64,000 nt of DNA from Amazonocrinis nigriterrae CENA67 (GCF_016056305.1 NZ_JAECZC010000001.1:161632-225631), one strand, 5' to 3'; shown: positions 37,123 through 48,600, counted from the stretch's first letter. Notes: a model not told the origin generated them from the sequence alone. Program-made: numbers and translations.

Positions 37123-37902
37123 TTACATATACCTTGTTAATTGAACTCGATAACGGTCTTTTTTAGTAACTGCAATTTCGCCAACTTCTAAACGTCCTTT
37201 ACTGCGAATGGCGATTAAGTCCCCTGATTTCACTTGAGAACTAGCTTGAGTGACTTCTTTCCAGTTGACACGGACATCACCGCTATCGATTAAATCAACC
37301 ATTTTGCTACGGGACATGCCAAAACCAGCAGATGCGATCGCGTCTAATCGCAAAGAAGCTTCCACAGTTGTTAATTCTTTTTTCTTCGGTTCCCGAACCT
37401 TTAACTCGTTGATATCAATCGGCTGAGTTTTCACTGGCACCGATCGCACCTGTTTAAGATTCATTTCGAGAAATTCTGCCAACTCTGGTGCTACAATTGC
37501 CTGCGCTCCTCTCTCTCCCAGTACAATAATGTCTCCTGTCTTTTCGCGGACAATTCCCGTTCCCAACATTGCGCCTAAAAAGTCGCGGTGAGTAGCGGTG
37601 TCAAACAGGAAATTACCAGCGATTTCTAGCGCCACAAGGGAAACTTGAGATTCATCTAGAGGCATTTCCGCACGAGCGATCGCAATTCTTTGCCGTTCTG
37701 CTTGCGGATATCCACCCCACGCCACCAATTGCACTTCTGTTAACCGATTGAAAACCCGTTGTATTTCTGCCAATTCTGGAGGAGACAGAAAATCTGTCAA
37801 AACTACTTCCCAAGTTTTGATAGCTTGCTCTGCCTGATCAATGACACGAGCTACAGTTTCTCGGTTTTCTACACCCTTTAAAAGTTCTTCTCTTGGTAAC
37901 AT
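37123..37902 (-). CDS. Photosystem II S4 domain protein (YlmH-like)
   Basis: A 259-residue protein found in cyanobacteria and plastids. The N-terminal part has REELLKGVENRETVARVIDQ and WGGYPQAERQRIAIA, the C-terminal S4 RNA-binding domain RLDAIASAGFGMSRSKMVDL and IDSGDVRVNWKEVTQASSQV. It matches the family annotated as photosystem II S4 domain protein and is related to YlmH. The role is probably in RNA binding linked to photosystem or ribosome quality control; the exact function is not known. It is monocistronic. Confidence 0.88.
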   Translation of the reverse strand: MLPREELLKGVENRETVARVIDQAEQAIKTWEVVLTDFLSPPELAEIQRVFNRLTEVQLVAWGGYPQAERQRIAIARAEMPLDESQVSLVALEIAGNFLFDTATHRDFLGAMLGTGIVREKTGDIIVLGERGAQAIVAPELAEFLEMNLKQVRSVPVKTQPIDINELKVREPKKKELTTVEASLRLDAIASAGFGMSRSKMVDLIDSGDVRVNWKEVTQASSQVKSGDLIAIRSKGRLEVGEIAVTKKDRYRVQLTRYM

Positions 37903-37909
37903 CGTAAAA

Positions 37910-38025
37910 AATTAGGAGTTAGAAGCTAAAAGTTAAAAGTTAGGAGTTAGGAGTTAGGAGTTATTGTTCTCCCTCATCCCCCCATCTCCCCTGCACCCCT
38001 GCACCCCTGCACCCCTGCATCAAGT
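37910..38025. repeat. AGTTAGG, CATCCCC and CCCTGCA tandem repeats
   Basis: AGTTAGG units (37915-37960), CATCCCCCCATC-type and GCACCCCT-type units (37974-38020) form the spacer before the next gene on the minus strand. Confidence 0.7.
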
Positions 38026-38030
38026 ACTAA

Positions 38031-38528
38031 TTATTGCTCAGCATAACCCTGAATATTCTCCGGCTCAAACTGGCGTAAAATCCTGGTTGCTTGCCTAGTT
38101 AGGGTTTCAGAACCCTGAACTACAACTATGTATTTACCCACTTCTAAGCGGTTGCGGTAGGGTAAAGCATCACCACTGCCTACAACTAGACCAACCCCAC
38201 CACCAACAAAAACACTTCCCATCCCGCCACTAACAGCGCCCAGCAATCCCCCAATAATATGATTACCAATTTCACCAGCCCAGGCAAAGGTATCTAAACC
38301 AGTGATGACGCTGAAGGTAAAACCTGCGAAAAAGCCAAATGGTATCAACCAGAATGCCATAAGCCGCGCTTGCTTTTTGGCTTGCTCTCTGGGGTCAATC
38401 AAGCCAAACTCGTCAGCACTTTTATACCCCTTGCCTAAGATAGTACTTTGTATGCCTTCTTTTTCTAAGGCTAAGTAAGCAGCTTCGGCTTGGATGCGGT
38501 CTTGTAATACGGCAACAAGGTAATTCAT
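38031..38528 (-). CDS. Hypothetical membrane protein with glycine-zipper segment
   Basis: A 165-residue protein starting at the ATG at 38528 (MNYLVAVLQDRIQAEAAYLA); an upstream extension to 38624 is open but improbable. Residues 1-30 look like a small alpha/beta domain, residues about 65-90 form a hydrophobic segment, and residues about 95-130 form a Gly-rich segment (IIGGLLGAVSGGMGSVFVGG). The C-terminal part (YIVVVQGSETLTRQATRILR) may be a second alpha/beta domain. Cyanobacterial families with such sequence are uncharacterised. Confidence 0.72.
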   Translation of the reverse strand: MNYLVAVLQDRIQAEAAYLALEKEGIQSTILGKGYKSADEFGLIDPREQAKKQARLMAFWLIPFGFFAGFTFSVITGLDTFAWAGEIGNHIIGGLLGAVSGGMGSVFVGGGVGLVVGSGDALPYRNRLEVGKYIVVVQGSETLTRQATRILRQFEPENIQGYAEQ

Positions 38529-38692
38529 GTTCACGTTTCTTAACAGCGTATCCGTGCTGATTGAATCTAATGTTGTGCCTAGTTTCAGATTATCAGCCAC
38601 AGACAGGACACAAGGGTAAATCAATTTAAAATTTAAAATTTTAGATTTTGATCCCTCATTTTCCTATCCTCCCACATCCCCAGGTGAAGATA

Positions 38693-39070
38693 TCACTTGA
38701 GTGAGTCTAATGGCTCACAAAAATTGTTTACGCCTTGCTTGAGGACATATATCAAAACCGGGGTTGCTAAAATCTTAGGAAATGTGGGCATTGTTTTGAG
38801 GTGTTCCATCATCCCAATCAGCGAGCTATTGAGTAAGTCTTCTCGATATTCTTGTTCACAAATGACTGCACGCCATTTTCTAGCCAAAGCATCTAGCCAT
38901 TCGGAATTTGCTCTTTCTGGTTGTTGACCTGCCTTAATAGCTAGTGTCATCGCTGCATCTTCTAAATCTCCTTCACAGTCCTCAATCAAGTCGAGTGCTT
39001 CCATTGCTCCTAAATCATCTGCCAATTGGGAGCGAAACAGTGCAATTTCTTTTGATGTAACTTTAGTCAT
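38693..39070 (-). CDS. Hypothetical protein, relative of the CAST cargo gene
   Basis: A 125-residue protein with EIALFRSQLADDLGAMEALD, LIEDCEGDLEDAAMTLA and a C-terminal VLKQGVNNFCEPLDSLK. It is clearly related to the 124-residue CAST cargo protein at 27201-27575. No domain is known to me. It stands alone, with a repeat-containing empty spacer on its far side. Confidence 0.7.
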   Translation of the reverse strand: MTKVTSKEIALFRSQLADDLGAMEALDLIEDCEGDLEDAAMTLAIKAGQQPERANSEWLDALARKWRAVICEQEYREDLLNSSLIGMMEHLKTMPTFPKILATPVLIYVLKQGVNNFCEPLDSLK

Positions 39071-39610
39071 AAATTTTTATCAGCCGAGCAATTTGCCACT
39101 CAGCTATGTTAGTCCAATTGTAACTGCTTATTTTGGTGTGTTAATTTTGCAACTTGGAGTGTAACCTTGCTCCCAGTCATTTTTAATTAAGCATAAGTGT
39201 TTTGTAGAGCAATGAGATTTTAATGCATTTATTTTTACAATATCCAATTATACCAATTTCTGATTTTAAATTTTGGAATAAAAGTCTCTAGTTCAACATT
39301 ATTCTAGGAATATCAAATAAATACTAGCTTTCATAATTTGCAATAGCCCTCAAAGATAGTATTAATTATTACGTAGTCTATCGAAAATTACTTAATAGAC
39401 AATACTTGAGCTATGAATATGGAGGCTATTCTGGATCAGAAAATAGTCAAAAGTCTTTAATCTATAGTCATTTTTATTTTGCACGAGAACTAATAAACGC
39501 CACTTGCTACTCTTTCTTAAGCCTATCAAAGGGTGTTTACAAATTTGGTCAACAAAGCAATGCCTTGGGTTGTAATGACTAATGACTAATGACTAATGAC
39601 TAATGACTAA
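39071..39610. other. Intergenic region without recognised features
   Basis: 540 bp of AT-rich DNA between the hypothetical gene and the TolC-like gene. It contains only the tandem repeat ATGACTA (39575-39610). I see no RNA gene or hairpin of note. Confidence 0.55.
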
Positions 39611-42037
39611 CTAAGGTGTTGCCCTGGAGGAAATAGCTCTTTGTAAGTCAGCTAAAGCGCGGTTGTAATCTAAAATGGCTCTGACACGATTACCTTCAGC
39701 TGTTGTCAGGTCGTTTTCAGAGTTAATTACATCAGTTTGAGTACCTACACCAGCTTGGAATCGTAAACGCGCCAGACGTAGAGCTTCCCTAGCTTGTTCT
39801 AAAGCAGTATTGGCGGTTTGAACATTCTCCAATCTAGCTTGCTGGGTAGAAAAAGCTTGTTCTACCTGAAAGCGGATTTGGTTACGCTGCTCAGCAAATT
39901 GAGTTTCTGCAATCGCAATATTAGCTTTGGCTTGAGCGGCCCTTGCTTTTGCTGCTCCTCCATCGTACAAATTCAGGGTTGCCCGAACTCCCAGGGAGTA
40001 ACCATCGGTAGCACTGGTATTATCATTAAATTGATCTAACAATTGGTAGCTGGCAACCAAGCTCACTTGAGGCCCCAGAGATGAAAGCGCCTGTCGCCGT
40101 TGCTGCTCATAAATATTGCGTTGTGCCAATTGTTGTTGCAGTTCCGCACGGTTTTGAAAAGCTAGAACAATACTTTGTTCTAAGGTTTGGTTCCAAATAC
40201 CTGCTAATTGCACAGGGTCTGCTGCACTGATATTTATCGACTGGGGCAAACTGATGCGAGTTGCTAACTGACGTCGGGCAATTTGCTGCTGTGCAAAAGC
40301 ATTAGTCAAGTCTTGTTGGGCATTTGCTAAATTAACTTGCGATCGCAGTACATCGAACCGAGTACCAACCCCAGCGGTTTCTAAAGCTTGGGCATCACGC
40401 AAACTAGCTTGAGAATTCTCTACGGCTGACTGGGCAATACGTACCTCTTCATCTCTTTGCTGCAAATTGTAGTAATCAGTGGTGACATTCAAGCGGATTT
40501 GCTCAGACTGACTCTCTACAGCCAATTCATTGAAACGCACTTGTTCTTCAGCCTGTCTGATGCTAGCTCGCCGATTCCCAGAGGTATAAATGTTATACGT
40601 CAGTTGTGCTTGTCCATTAAAAGAGGTAGTGGGATCATCCGATGTCGGTGGTGCAACTCCTTGTTCCACCTGAAGTTGAGTCGAAGCTGCCTGGCTACGA
40701 GTCAGCTCAGCAGTCACACCAACATTAGGAAGCAAAGCAGCTTGCGCTTCGCGTAAAGCCGCTTGAGCGCGTTGTAGCTCCAACAATGAAACTTGTAAAT
40801 CCCGATTGTTGCGCCGTGCCAGTTCCAAAGCCTGTGCCAAGGTAATCGGCTGATTTCCCTGAAATGTCACTTCCTCCGGTTTGGTAGGAAACTGCAACGG
40901 ATTTGGATTGGAATTGAGGTTATTAGGAATTTCCACACCATGACCTGGTGCAGGAGTGACTGTTGCTGGTTGAGTTTGAGTTGGTACAGAATTACCAGTC
41001 TCAGGAGTGACTGTTGCTGGTTGAGTTTGAGTTGGTACAGAATTACCAGTCTCAGGAGTGACTGTTGCTGGCTGAATCGGATTCGTTTCCGAACCAGCAG
41101 GAGTGACTGTTGCTGGTTGAATCGGATTCGCTTCCGAACCAGCAGGAGTGAGTGTTGCTGGCTGAGTTTGAGTTGGTACAGAATTACTAGTCTCAGGAGT
41201 GACTGTTGCTGGTTGAATCGGATTCGCTTCCGAACCAGCAGGAGTGGCTGTTGCTGGTTGAATCGGATTAACTTCCGAACCAGCAGTTTCAGGGGGTGAG
41301 GCCGTGTCAGGAGTAATGTTATTGTTCTGAGCTACCAATTTCTGAGCGAAATTGTGCTGCTGACAGGCTTTTGAGGTCAACAGCAAAGAAGCTAATTCCC
41401 CTTTTTCCTGGGAACAACTTTCTACTTCTAACAGCTTTGCAGACCCTACATCCCTAAGCGCAGTTTGTAAAACAGTCGGTAATTGTGTTTCAGGCTTTTT
41501 TACTGGCGTTATAGGTTGCCGTAAGGAAGACAGTGAAAAAGTTCCTTTTGGCACAGAAGCGTTTTTTTCAGCAGAAGGAGAAACAACTCTTTTCTCAGAT
41601 TGCTGCCCAGAATTAGCTAAGGTTCTCTGTTGTTTATCACTTGTAGAATTATTTTGCTTTGGCTGCTGGGAAGATTTTAAGGCAGATATCAAACTGACAA
41701 ATCTATTTTCATCTTTATTAGGTATTTGTGCTATGGATACACCAGGATTTACAGTCGAAATAACTGGGTTACTTTTACTACTTAAAGACTTGAAATTGAG
41801 CTTTTTAAACCCAGTGACAGGTACTGTGGTCGGAAAAGTTTTGGTTGCAGTCTGAGGCTGTTGTGTATGAATATTGTCCGCAACTAGAGTTCGACTATCA
41901 GTAGAAGTCAAAACACTAAGAGAAGACGCCAGTTGTATGCCACTTACCTTCATTGACCCAGCCCAAGCAGGCTGGGTTGTTAATACTGCTGCTGTTACAC
42001 CAGGCAAGAAACTATAAAATAATTGCTGTCTTTTCAC
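39611..42037 (-). CDS. TolC-like outer-membrane efflux protein with proline-rich insert
   Basis: An 808-residue protein. A signal peptide (about 1-26, ending AWA) is followed by a disordered region. Residues about 245-365 hold tandem units SEANPIQPATVTPAG and GNSVPTQTQPATVTPET. Residues about 385-805 are the TolC/OEP domain: two repeats with QALELARRNNRDLQVSLLEL and LRQAQ-like helices (ALREAQAALLPNVGVTAELT, LEQAREALRLARLRFQAGVG). The family forms a trimeric channel for export through the outer membrane. The long Pro/Thr-rich N-terminal region is unusual and typical of cyanobacterial homologues. It is followed at 42144 by kaiC on the same strand. Confidence 0.9.
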   Translation of the reverse strand: MKRQQLFYSFLPGVTAAVLTTQPAWAGSMKVSGIQLASSLSVLTSTDSRTLVADNIHTQQPQTATKTFPTTVPVTGFKKLNFKSLSSKSNPVISTVNPGVSIAQIPNKDENRFVSLISALKSSQQPKQNNSTSDKQQRTLANSGQQSEKRVVSPSAEKNASVPKGTFSLSSLRQPITPVKKPETQLPTVLQTALRDVGSAKLLEVESCSQEKGELASLLLTSKACQQHNFAQKLVAQNNNITPDTASPPETAGSEVNPIQPATATPAGSEANPIQPATVTPETSNSVPTQTQPATLTPAGSEANPIQPATVTPAGSETNPIQPATVTPETGNSVPTQTQPATVTPETGNSVPTQTQPATVTPAPGHGVEIPNNLNSNPNPLQFPTKPEEVTFQGNQPITLAQALELARRNNRDLQVSLLELQRAQAALREAQAALLPNVGVTAELTRSQAASTQLQVEQGVAPPTSDDPTTSFNGQAQLTYNIYTSGNRRASIRQAEEQVRFNELAVESQSEQIRLNVTTDYYNLQQRDEEVRIAQSAVENSQASLRDAQALETAGVGTRFDVLRSQVNLANAQQDLTNAFAQQQIARRQLATRISLPQSINISAADPVQLAGIWNQTLEQSIVLAFQNRAELQQQLAQRNIYEQQRRQALSSLGPQVSLVASYQLLDQFNDNTSATDGYSLGVRATLNLYDGGAAKARAAQAKANIAIAETQFAEQRNQIRFQVEQAFSTQQARLENVQTANTALEQAREALRLARLRFQAGVGTQTDVINSENDLTTAEGNRVRAILDYNRALADLQRAISSRATP
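40945..41280. repeat. Tandem repeats coding for the proline-rich part of the TolC-like gene
   Basis: Units with GGAGTGACTGTTGCTGGTTG recur about eight times, alternating two block types. They encode the repeats listed in the TolC-like entry. Confidence 0.85.
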
Positions 42038-42143
42038 CGCATCCCCTCACACAAGAAATCAATCTAGCGGCAGAAAACCCTTCTTCCCCACAGAATATAG
42101 CACGAACCTAAAATTAGGAGGGAATATAGCACGATACCAAATT

Positions 42144-43703
42144 TTAAGAATCAGAACTCTGTTTGCCTTCAAACCTTTTAACAATACGAGAAAGTTCTGC
42201 TTTTTCGTCGATGCTAACGCGGTTAGGAGCACCACTGACAATTCGTTCGTAGTTCCGGAAAGAATCTTTAATTTCAGGCCCATCAGCAGTAATATTGTAC
42301 TCACGGATACCTTTGTCATGCCACGATCCCCGCATTTTAAATACGTTAATTGCTCGTGACATTTCTCCACGAATTTCTACGTACTGTAACATCAAAATTG
42401 TGTCTGTAATGGTGGAAATATGAGAGTCTGTAATAGAATGCGACCCCATAAATTGCTCAGTTGTGTTGGTAAAAAAACCAGTTATTTCTTCTTGCTTGGC
42501 ATAACCAGTAACACCGATAACAAACTGACGGAATGCATTATTGCTTACTCCCCTGGCCAGTGCTGAGAGAGAATCAATGGCAATGCGAGCTGGCTTAAAG
42601 TGTGCAATTTCTGATTTAATAATTTGCAAGTGATCCTCTAAACCAGTAGACTCAGGATAGGTACAAATTATTTTGAGTAAACCTTGACGTTCTAATTCCT
42701 CAAAATCAATTCCCCAAGAATGTGCATTGCGAGACAGTTGGGCGCGTGATTCTTCATAAGCAAATAACATCACCCGTTCACCGTTGACGCAGCCATCTTG
42801 CAAAAATTTACTCACCAATAATGTTTTACCAGTACCTGTGGCTCCTGTTGCCAAAATAATAGAATCTTTAAAGAAACCACCACCGCACATTTCATCTATG
42901 GTTTTGACTCCAGAAGATACCCGTACATTAGAAGACCGTTGAGTTAAGCGCATTGCTCCCAATGGGAAAATATTGACTCCTTCATTGGTAATTGTGAAAG
43001 GATACTCTCCTTTCATATGAGTTGTACCGCGTAACTTGAGAATTTCAATTGTACGGCGGCGACGCTCTCCTTCTAAAACGTTACGCACAATTACCACATT
43101 ATCGGAAACAAATTCTTCTACACCGAAAGCAGCAACAGGCCCATATTCTTCGTTACGTTCAGTCGTAATTATAGTGGTGACATTCAGTTGTTTGAGACGT
43201 GCAACCAAGCGGAAAATCTCCCGCCGCACTACTCCGATGGCTTCATACTGTTGAAATACTGCTGTGATCGAGTCTATTGAGACTCGTTTAGCTTTATATT
43301 TACGAATGGCATATTGCAAGCGTTCTATCAGTGCGGAAAGGTCAAAATTTCCGACTATATCTTGACCTTCTGGATCGGGAGACGCATCCAGAATAAACAA
43401 TTTACCTTCATTAATTAAACGTTGCAAATTCCAGCCAAAAATATGAGCATTTTTAATAATGTCACTGGGCGATTCTTCAAAAGTAACAAATACTCCTGCC
43501 TCATCAAAGTAGGTAATACCGTTATAGAGAAACTGAAGAGATAATAAAGTTTTTCCTGTACCAGAAGTGCCGCTTACTAGTGTAGTTCTACTAACAGGTA
43601 AGCCACCATGACTAATATCGTCAAAGCCCTCTATTAGAGTACGAATTTTTTCTACACCCTCACTTGGTGTGTTGTTTTTCTTTTGTTGATCGTTGTCATT
43701 CAT
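42144..43703 (-). CDS. kaiC: Circadian clock protein KaiC
   Basis: A double-domain RecA-like ATPase and autokinase, the oscillator core. It is 519 residues, the standard length. CI Walker A is GTSGTGKT (residues 45-52) and CII Walker A is GATGTGKT. The phosphorylated Ser/Thr pair lies in SHISTITDTI. The C-terminal A-loop/peptide region (SFRNYERIVSGAPNRVSIDE) binds KaiA. kaiB lies 250 bp upstream on the same strand, the usual kaiABC order. Confidence 0.97.
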   Translation of the reverse strand: MNDNDQQKKNNTPSEGVEKIRTLIEGFDDISHGGLPVSRTTLVSGTSGTGKTLLSLQFLYNGITYFDEAGVFVTFEESPSDIIKNAHIFGWNLQRLINEGKLFILDASPDPEGQDIVGNFDLSALIERLQYAIRKYKAKRVSIDSITAVFQQYEAIGVVRREIFRLVARLKQLNVTTIITTERNEEYGPVAAFGVEEFVSDNVVIVRNVLEGERRRRTIEILKLRGTTHMKGEYPFTITNEGVNIFPLGAMRLTQRSSNVRVSSGVKTIDEMCGGGFFKDSIILATGATGTGKTLLVSKFLQDGCVNGERVMLFAYEESRAQLSRNAHSWGIDFEELERQGLLKIICTYPESTGLEDHLQIIKSEIAHFKPARIAIDSLSALARGVSNNAFRQFVIGVTGYAKQEEITGFFTNTTEQFMGSHSITDSHISTITDTILMLQYVEIRGEMSRAINVFKMRGSWHDKGIREYNITADGPEIKDSFRNYERIVSGAPNRVSIDEKAELSRIVKRFEGKQSSDS

Positions 43704-43951
43704 TGCTTGATAATTAACTGGTGTTCAACCAAGGTTTTCTATGACTAAATTTGGTACTTATTATCAATGTTTTGATGATTATAGTTTGTCTTAATCCTGA
43801 CTTTCCATCACATGTAGAAAAGCTCATTTTGAAGTTTCCCAAACTCTGATTTTTGTGATGCATTTTCATTAGTTCAGAGTTTTTGAGAATTCATCTGTGG
43901 AAAAAGTCACACTATTTCGTGGTTTGAGAGCTTTTCGTGAAAAGTCAGGTC

Positions 43952-44266
43952 TTACTCTTCCCAATCTTCTTCACTCAGTTCTTCATACAGCAAGTCTAAA
44001 CCAATCAACACTCTTTCTCTGTCTGAAAGGTCACCAATAATTTTGCGAACGGGCGGGGGCAAAATTTTAGATAATGTTGGTGTAGCTAATATTTTATCTT
44101 CTTCAGCTAGTTGTGGGTTTTTCAGTACATCGATTACTTTTAAAGCATAAACACCTTGCAACTCCTGTTCTAATATGTTTTTAAGTATTTTTAATGCCCG
44201 TACAGAGTTTGGCGTGTTCCCCGCTACATAAAGCTTGAGAACATAAGTCTTTCTTGCTTTATTCAT
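43952..44266 (-). CDS. kaiB: Circadian clock protein KaiB
   Basis: A 104-residue thioredoxin-like, metamorphic protein that binds phosphorylated KaiC and sequesters KaiA. The sequence [20 protein letters not shown] and [20 protein letters not shown] is highly conserved. I choose the ATG at 44266 because homologues start there; the frame opens at 44287. It lies between kaiA and kaiC on the minus strand, 248 bp from kaiC. Confidence 0.96.
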   Translation of the reverse strand: MNKARKTYVLKLYVAGNTPNSVRALKILKNILEQELQGVYALKVIDVLKNPQLAEEDKILATPTLSKILPPPVRKIIGDLSDRERVLIGLDLLYEELSEEDWEE

Positions 44267-44372
44267 AGAAGGTACAGGCTTAAGCACAAAAGTGAAAATA
44301 CATTATGATTGGGTGAAGTTGGAGAAATACAGGGTCATTGCTTTTGACCATCTTAACTTTGATAAATTCCAT

Positions 44373-44954
44373 CTATTTAGAAATCGAACATCTATAGACT
44401 TCACACAGGTGAGCTAGGATATCTATTAGTGTCAATCGGTAATCTAGTAATGCCTCATCACTCCTTCCTTCTAATTTTAGCTGTTTAGAAAATTCTTCAA
44501 TTAGTTCCATATGGATCTCTATGATTTGGGGCACAGGAATATTAGCATAAAATAGTGCATTTATAAATTTATCAATTTTTTCTTTCAGTGTTTTGTCTGT
44601 AGTAAAGTAATCTATAAGAATCTGACGATAATCTGATTTCAGTTGCTGCAATAAAACCTGCCGATCAACTTGAGTCATCTGCTGAAAAAAAAGTTCTGGT
44701 ATCTGCTCTTGGCAAGCAAACACATAAAAATATTGGAAAGTGAAATTGTCACTAAAGTTTAGGCTCAAACACCTCAGTAAATAGGAAATTTTGCTAATGA
44801 TGCCAGAAACTAGAGGAGAAAGGTACAATTTGGCAATGACAGACTGGTAACAGCCATACATCTGCTCCCTTAATCCTAGTTTGATAGCTGGCCTATCTGG
44901 ATTATCTAAATTTTTTTTAACATCTGGTAAGAAAATTAAGACGGGTAGTAACAT
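44373..44954 (-). CDS. kaiA: Circadian clock protein KaiA, short form
   Basis: KaiA stimulates KaiC phosphorylation. The C-terminal KaiC-binding domain is complete (QVDRQVLLQQLKSDYRQILI, FINALFYANIPVPQIIEIHM, DYRLTLIDILAHLCEVYR). The frame is 193 residues. The N-terminal 92 residues (RPAIKLGLREQMYGCYQSVI and so on) show only faint similarity to the pseudoreceiver of long KaiA. Some Nostocales make only a 102-residue KaiA starting at a Met equivalent to 44678, which is also possible here. The choice of start is uncertain. Confidence 0.88.
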   Translation of the reverse strand: MLLPVLIFLPDVKKNLDNPDRPAIKLGLREQMYGCYQSVIAKLYLSPLVSGIISKISYLLRCLSLNFSDNFTFQYFYVFACQEQIPELFFQQMTQVDRQVLLQQLKSDYRQILIDYFTTDKTLKEKIDKFINALFYANIPVPQIIEIHMELIEEFSKQLKLEGRSDEALLDYRLTLIDILAHLCEVYRCSISK

Positions 44955-45614
44955 CTATATATTTAGATATCTCGTTAATCACCCTGACCAATACTCATAA
45001 ATTTTTTATAGTTGTGGGCAGTAGTTGGTGTGCAATCGACTTTTGGCTCTCCTTCAGGAAAATGATTTGTGCCAGTACGGCAACCTGGCTGGTCACTCAA
45101 CAACTTGGGAAAGCAAATGAGCAGTAAGATTTAGTAGCTCATTGTGAGATGTTTTTTGTAGAGGATACGTTACTGAATTTGTGATTCGCATATGCATATC
45201 TATCTCAATACAGATCTTGTATTTCACTCCTTGATAAGATACTTAAACGAATTTAAAGTATTGTCGCATTCTAAATCATTATAATTCCTCAAGGTTCTAA
45301 AGCGGATTTTTGGAGCCATAATTGTTTTAGCCGTGACTATCGATCTCAGAGTTTCAACACCAGTAGGACACTTGAAACGATGTTTCCCCAAAGTCAAAGT
45401 GGCAGAAGTCACAGCCGCATCTTTGACAAATAGTGGATTCAACAAGCAGTGTCCTTTGAAAACCAAGTCAATTGTTTCGATGGTGTTGAAGCTATAACTT
45501 GAATTGCTGATATGAGTCTTCTGAAAAGATATTGCTTCAGGTGTAAAAACTATCTAGCTAAATACTGATGGTGAAGCCGGAGGCTTCCAAAGGAAGAATG
45601 ACCCCCAAAGCCTT
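44955..45614. other. Divergent spacer between kaiA and the hybrid kinase
   Basis: 660 bp with no recognised gene. A frame at 45224-45466 (80 codons, minus strand) has no family resemblance and no ribosome-binding site. A small hairpin GAAGCCGGAGGCTTC is near 45573-45587, just before the kinase start. kaiA and kinase promoters must lie here. Confidence 0.55.
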
Positions 45615-48600
45615 ATGTCAATGCTACAGTACCCGCTTTATGACTTTCTGGCAACCGTACCAAGCTGCGTAGAAACAAGTACTCTGACAGTGGTGTTGGA
45701 GATTTTTGAAAAAGAGCAGTGCGATCGCTTAGTAGTAGTAAACCAGCAACAATGCCCTGTGGGTTTGCTGTATTCTGCTCGGTTAACCCAAAAATTATTG
45801 ACAGCCGCCAGCAGTGAGTCTTTAACCTTACAACAGCCACTGTCAAGTTGGGGGCAAAACCTGATTGATCCAATACAAACATTATTCGCAGCTGATCGTG
45901 TAGAGCAATTTAGCCTGTTCTTACGTCACCAACAAAGCCATACGAACAAAAACTTAGATTGGGCGCTGATTGATATAGATGGTAAATTTTTGGGGCTAGT
46001 AGATAGTCAACGGCTGTTAGGATTGTTGGTTAAGGAAAAAGCAGCAATTGAAGCAGTAGAAAGCTTATATTCATCAGCTCAGAAAACATCTCATAATTTT
46101 AGCCCAGAATCTGTAGACACTGGCAACAAAGGTCATGCTGGTGTGAAAACTCACTGGCGATCGCACAAAGGAAAGATCCAAGAGCCATCACCACACAAAC
46201 CACTGGTACAACTGTTAGAACGCTTGCCTTGGCCTTTAATGTTACAAACGGGTACTGGTGAAGTAGTGACGCAAAACCCAGCTTGGTGGCAGCAATTGGG
46301 CGCATTAAAAGATCCAGAAGGAGTCCGGCGACAGGTAGAAGCGATTCTAGCTCCAGTGCGTGCCAAACAACCAGAATACGCCAGTCAAAAAGTAGTTCAA
46401 TACAATCATACTACTGTATGTCATAGGGAATATGAGCATGGCAAAGAAGCACAATCCATGCCAATGAAACTTCATCCTGATGAATATCACTTCTTTCCCA
46501 AAAATGAAGCTTCCCTACCAGAACAGCCAGCAACTGCGGAAACTACATCCAGTCGTTGCTTTTTAGATAGCCAAATGGGTACTTGTACCTGCATAGTTGA
46601 AGTCCAAAACGGTCAGGAGCGAGTCTGGCAATTTGTCAAAATTCCTTTAGATAGTCCTGAATTAAAAGTAAAATCACCAGACCCCCCTACACGCCTGAAT
46701 CCTGGGCACTTATCACTGGGCAGTGATGACCTATGGTTAGTGTTAGCCACTGATGTTACCGAGCAACAACAGCTTTGTAAAGAATTAGCAGCCAAGAATG
46801 CTGATCTGATTCAACTCAATCGCTTAAAAGATGAATTTTTAGCTTGTATCAGTCATGAACTCAAAACTCCCCTGACAGCAGTTTTGGGATTATCGCGCTT
46901 ACTTGTGGATCAGCAGCTAGGAAAACTCAACGAACGTCAAGCTCGTTATGCCGGACTGATTCACCAAAGCGGACGCCATCTCATGAGTGTGGTCAATGAC
47001 ATTTTGGATTTGACCCGCATGGAAACAGGACAGATGGAACTGACCCTAGTACCAGTGAAAATTCGTGCAGTGTGCGATCGCGCCCTCTTGGAAGCAAAAA
47101 CTGTCCACACTCAATCTAGTAAAACTACATCCACCAACGAAGCTGAAGCAGGACGTTCATCATCTCCCGAATTCACTCTTTCCATAGAACCAGGTTTAGA
47201 CCAAATTGTCGCAGACGAGTTACGCTTGCGGCAAATGCTTATACATCTGCTTTCCAACGCCTTTAAATTCACCGAAACATCTGGCGAAATTGGTTTGCGG
47301 GTAAGTCGTTGGGAAGGGTGGGTTGCCTTTACAGTTTGGGACACAGGTATTGGTATTCCTGAACACCAGCAACACTTAATCTTCCAAAAATTCCAGCAGT
47401 TGGAAAATCCCCTCACCCGTCAATTTGAAGGCACCGGTCTGGGACTAGTTTTAACCAGGGCCTTAGCCCGCCTGCACGGAGGTGATGTCAGCTTTCTGTC
47501 TCGTGAAGGTAAAGGTAGCCAGTTTACACTGCTTTTACCGCCTAGTCCCCCAACAACAGGATTCACTGAGTCAGAAATGGCAAGTAGAACAGAGGGAGAT
47601 TCGCAAAATGTTAACATCCAAAGAGTTACAACTTCAGCACACCAACGTGTAAATGCTAATACCCAGCACCACCCCACTTGTTCCCAACGCTTAGTACTGG
47701 TGGTCGAAGCTGTAGCTAGATATATAGAAGATTTGACTGACCAACTCAAAGGTTTAGGTTATCGGGTAGTAATTGCTCGTTCTGGAACAGAAGCAGTAGA
47801 AAAAGCTCGTCGCTTACAACCAAAAGCTATATTCTTGAATCCCTTGTTACCTCTGTTGTCTGGTTGGGACGTGTTAACCCTGCTAAAATCGGATGCTGCA
47901 ACTCGACATATTTCCGTGATTGTGACAGCAACCGCAGCTGAAAAAGAGCAGACATTTGCTAAGCAAGCCGATGGTTTTCTGAGCTTACCAGTGGAGCTTC
48001 AGTCTTTAGCACCACTACTAGAAAAGTTATGTGCTACACCAGCAATTCCGCAACCAGGGGTAGACAGCAGTGACATCATCTCCACTAAAAATCCATTGCG
48101 AATTCTGAGATTAGTCAATCCGGTATTGGAGTCAATCAATCCCCATCCTTCATTGCGGGAACATCGGGTCATAGAAGTCGATGACCTAGATCAGGCAGAA
48201 CTATTGGCTCGTGTTTGGCAGTTTGATGTAATTTTGCTGGATGTAGAAAATTCTCTAGCACAAACTTACCTGCAACAGTTTACTCAGCATCCTCGATTAG
48301 CCGCTTTACCGCTGGTAACTTGTGATGTGGCAACTACCCTGACAGCTTCCCAAATCCCTGGTTTGTCTGTATTTCCTTGTTTAACACCTTTGGCTACAGA
48401 TCACAGCATTCAGCCTGGTAAACCAGATCCTCTATTGTCTGTACTGCAAATTGCATCAGGAATCTGCTATCCACCTAGTATTTTAGTAGTGGATTTGACA
48501 ATGCTGCACGATTTACCACAGACCAAGCATAAACAAGCCAAGGGTTATCGCACAGCAAAAAACCCTTCACTCAGTAGTGAGACTGCCGAACGCGGTTCTG

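Noticed and set aside
45224-45466. 80-codon frame in the kaiA-kinase spacer
   Set aside because: No recognisable motif, no upstream ribosome-binding site and unusual composition. I kept it as intergenic.
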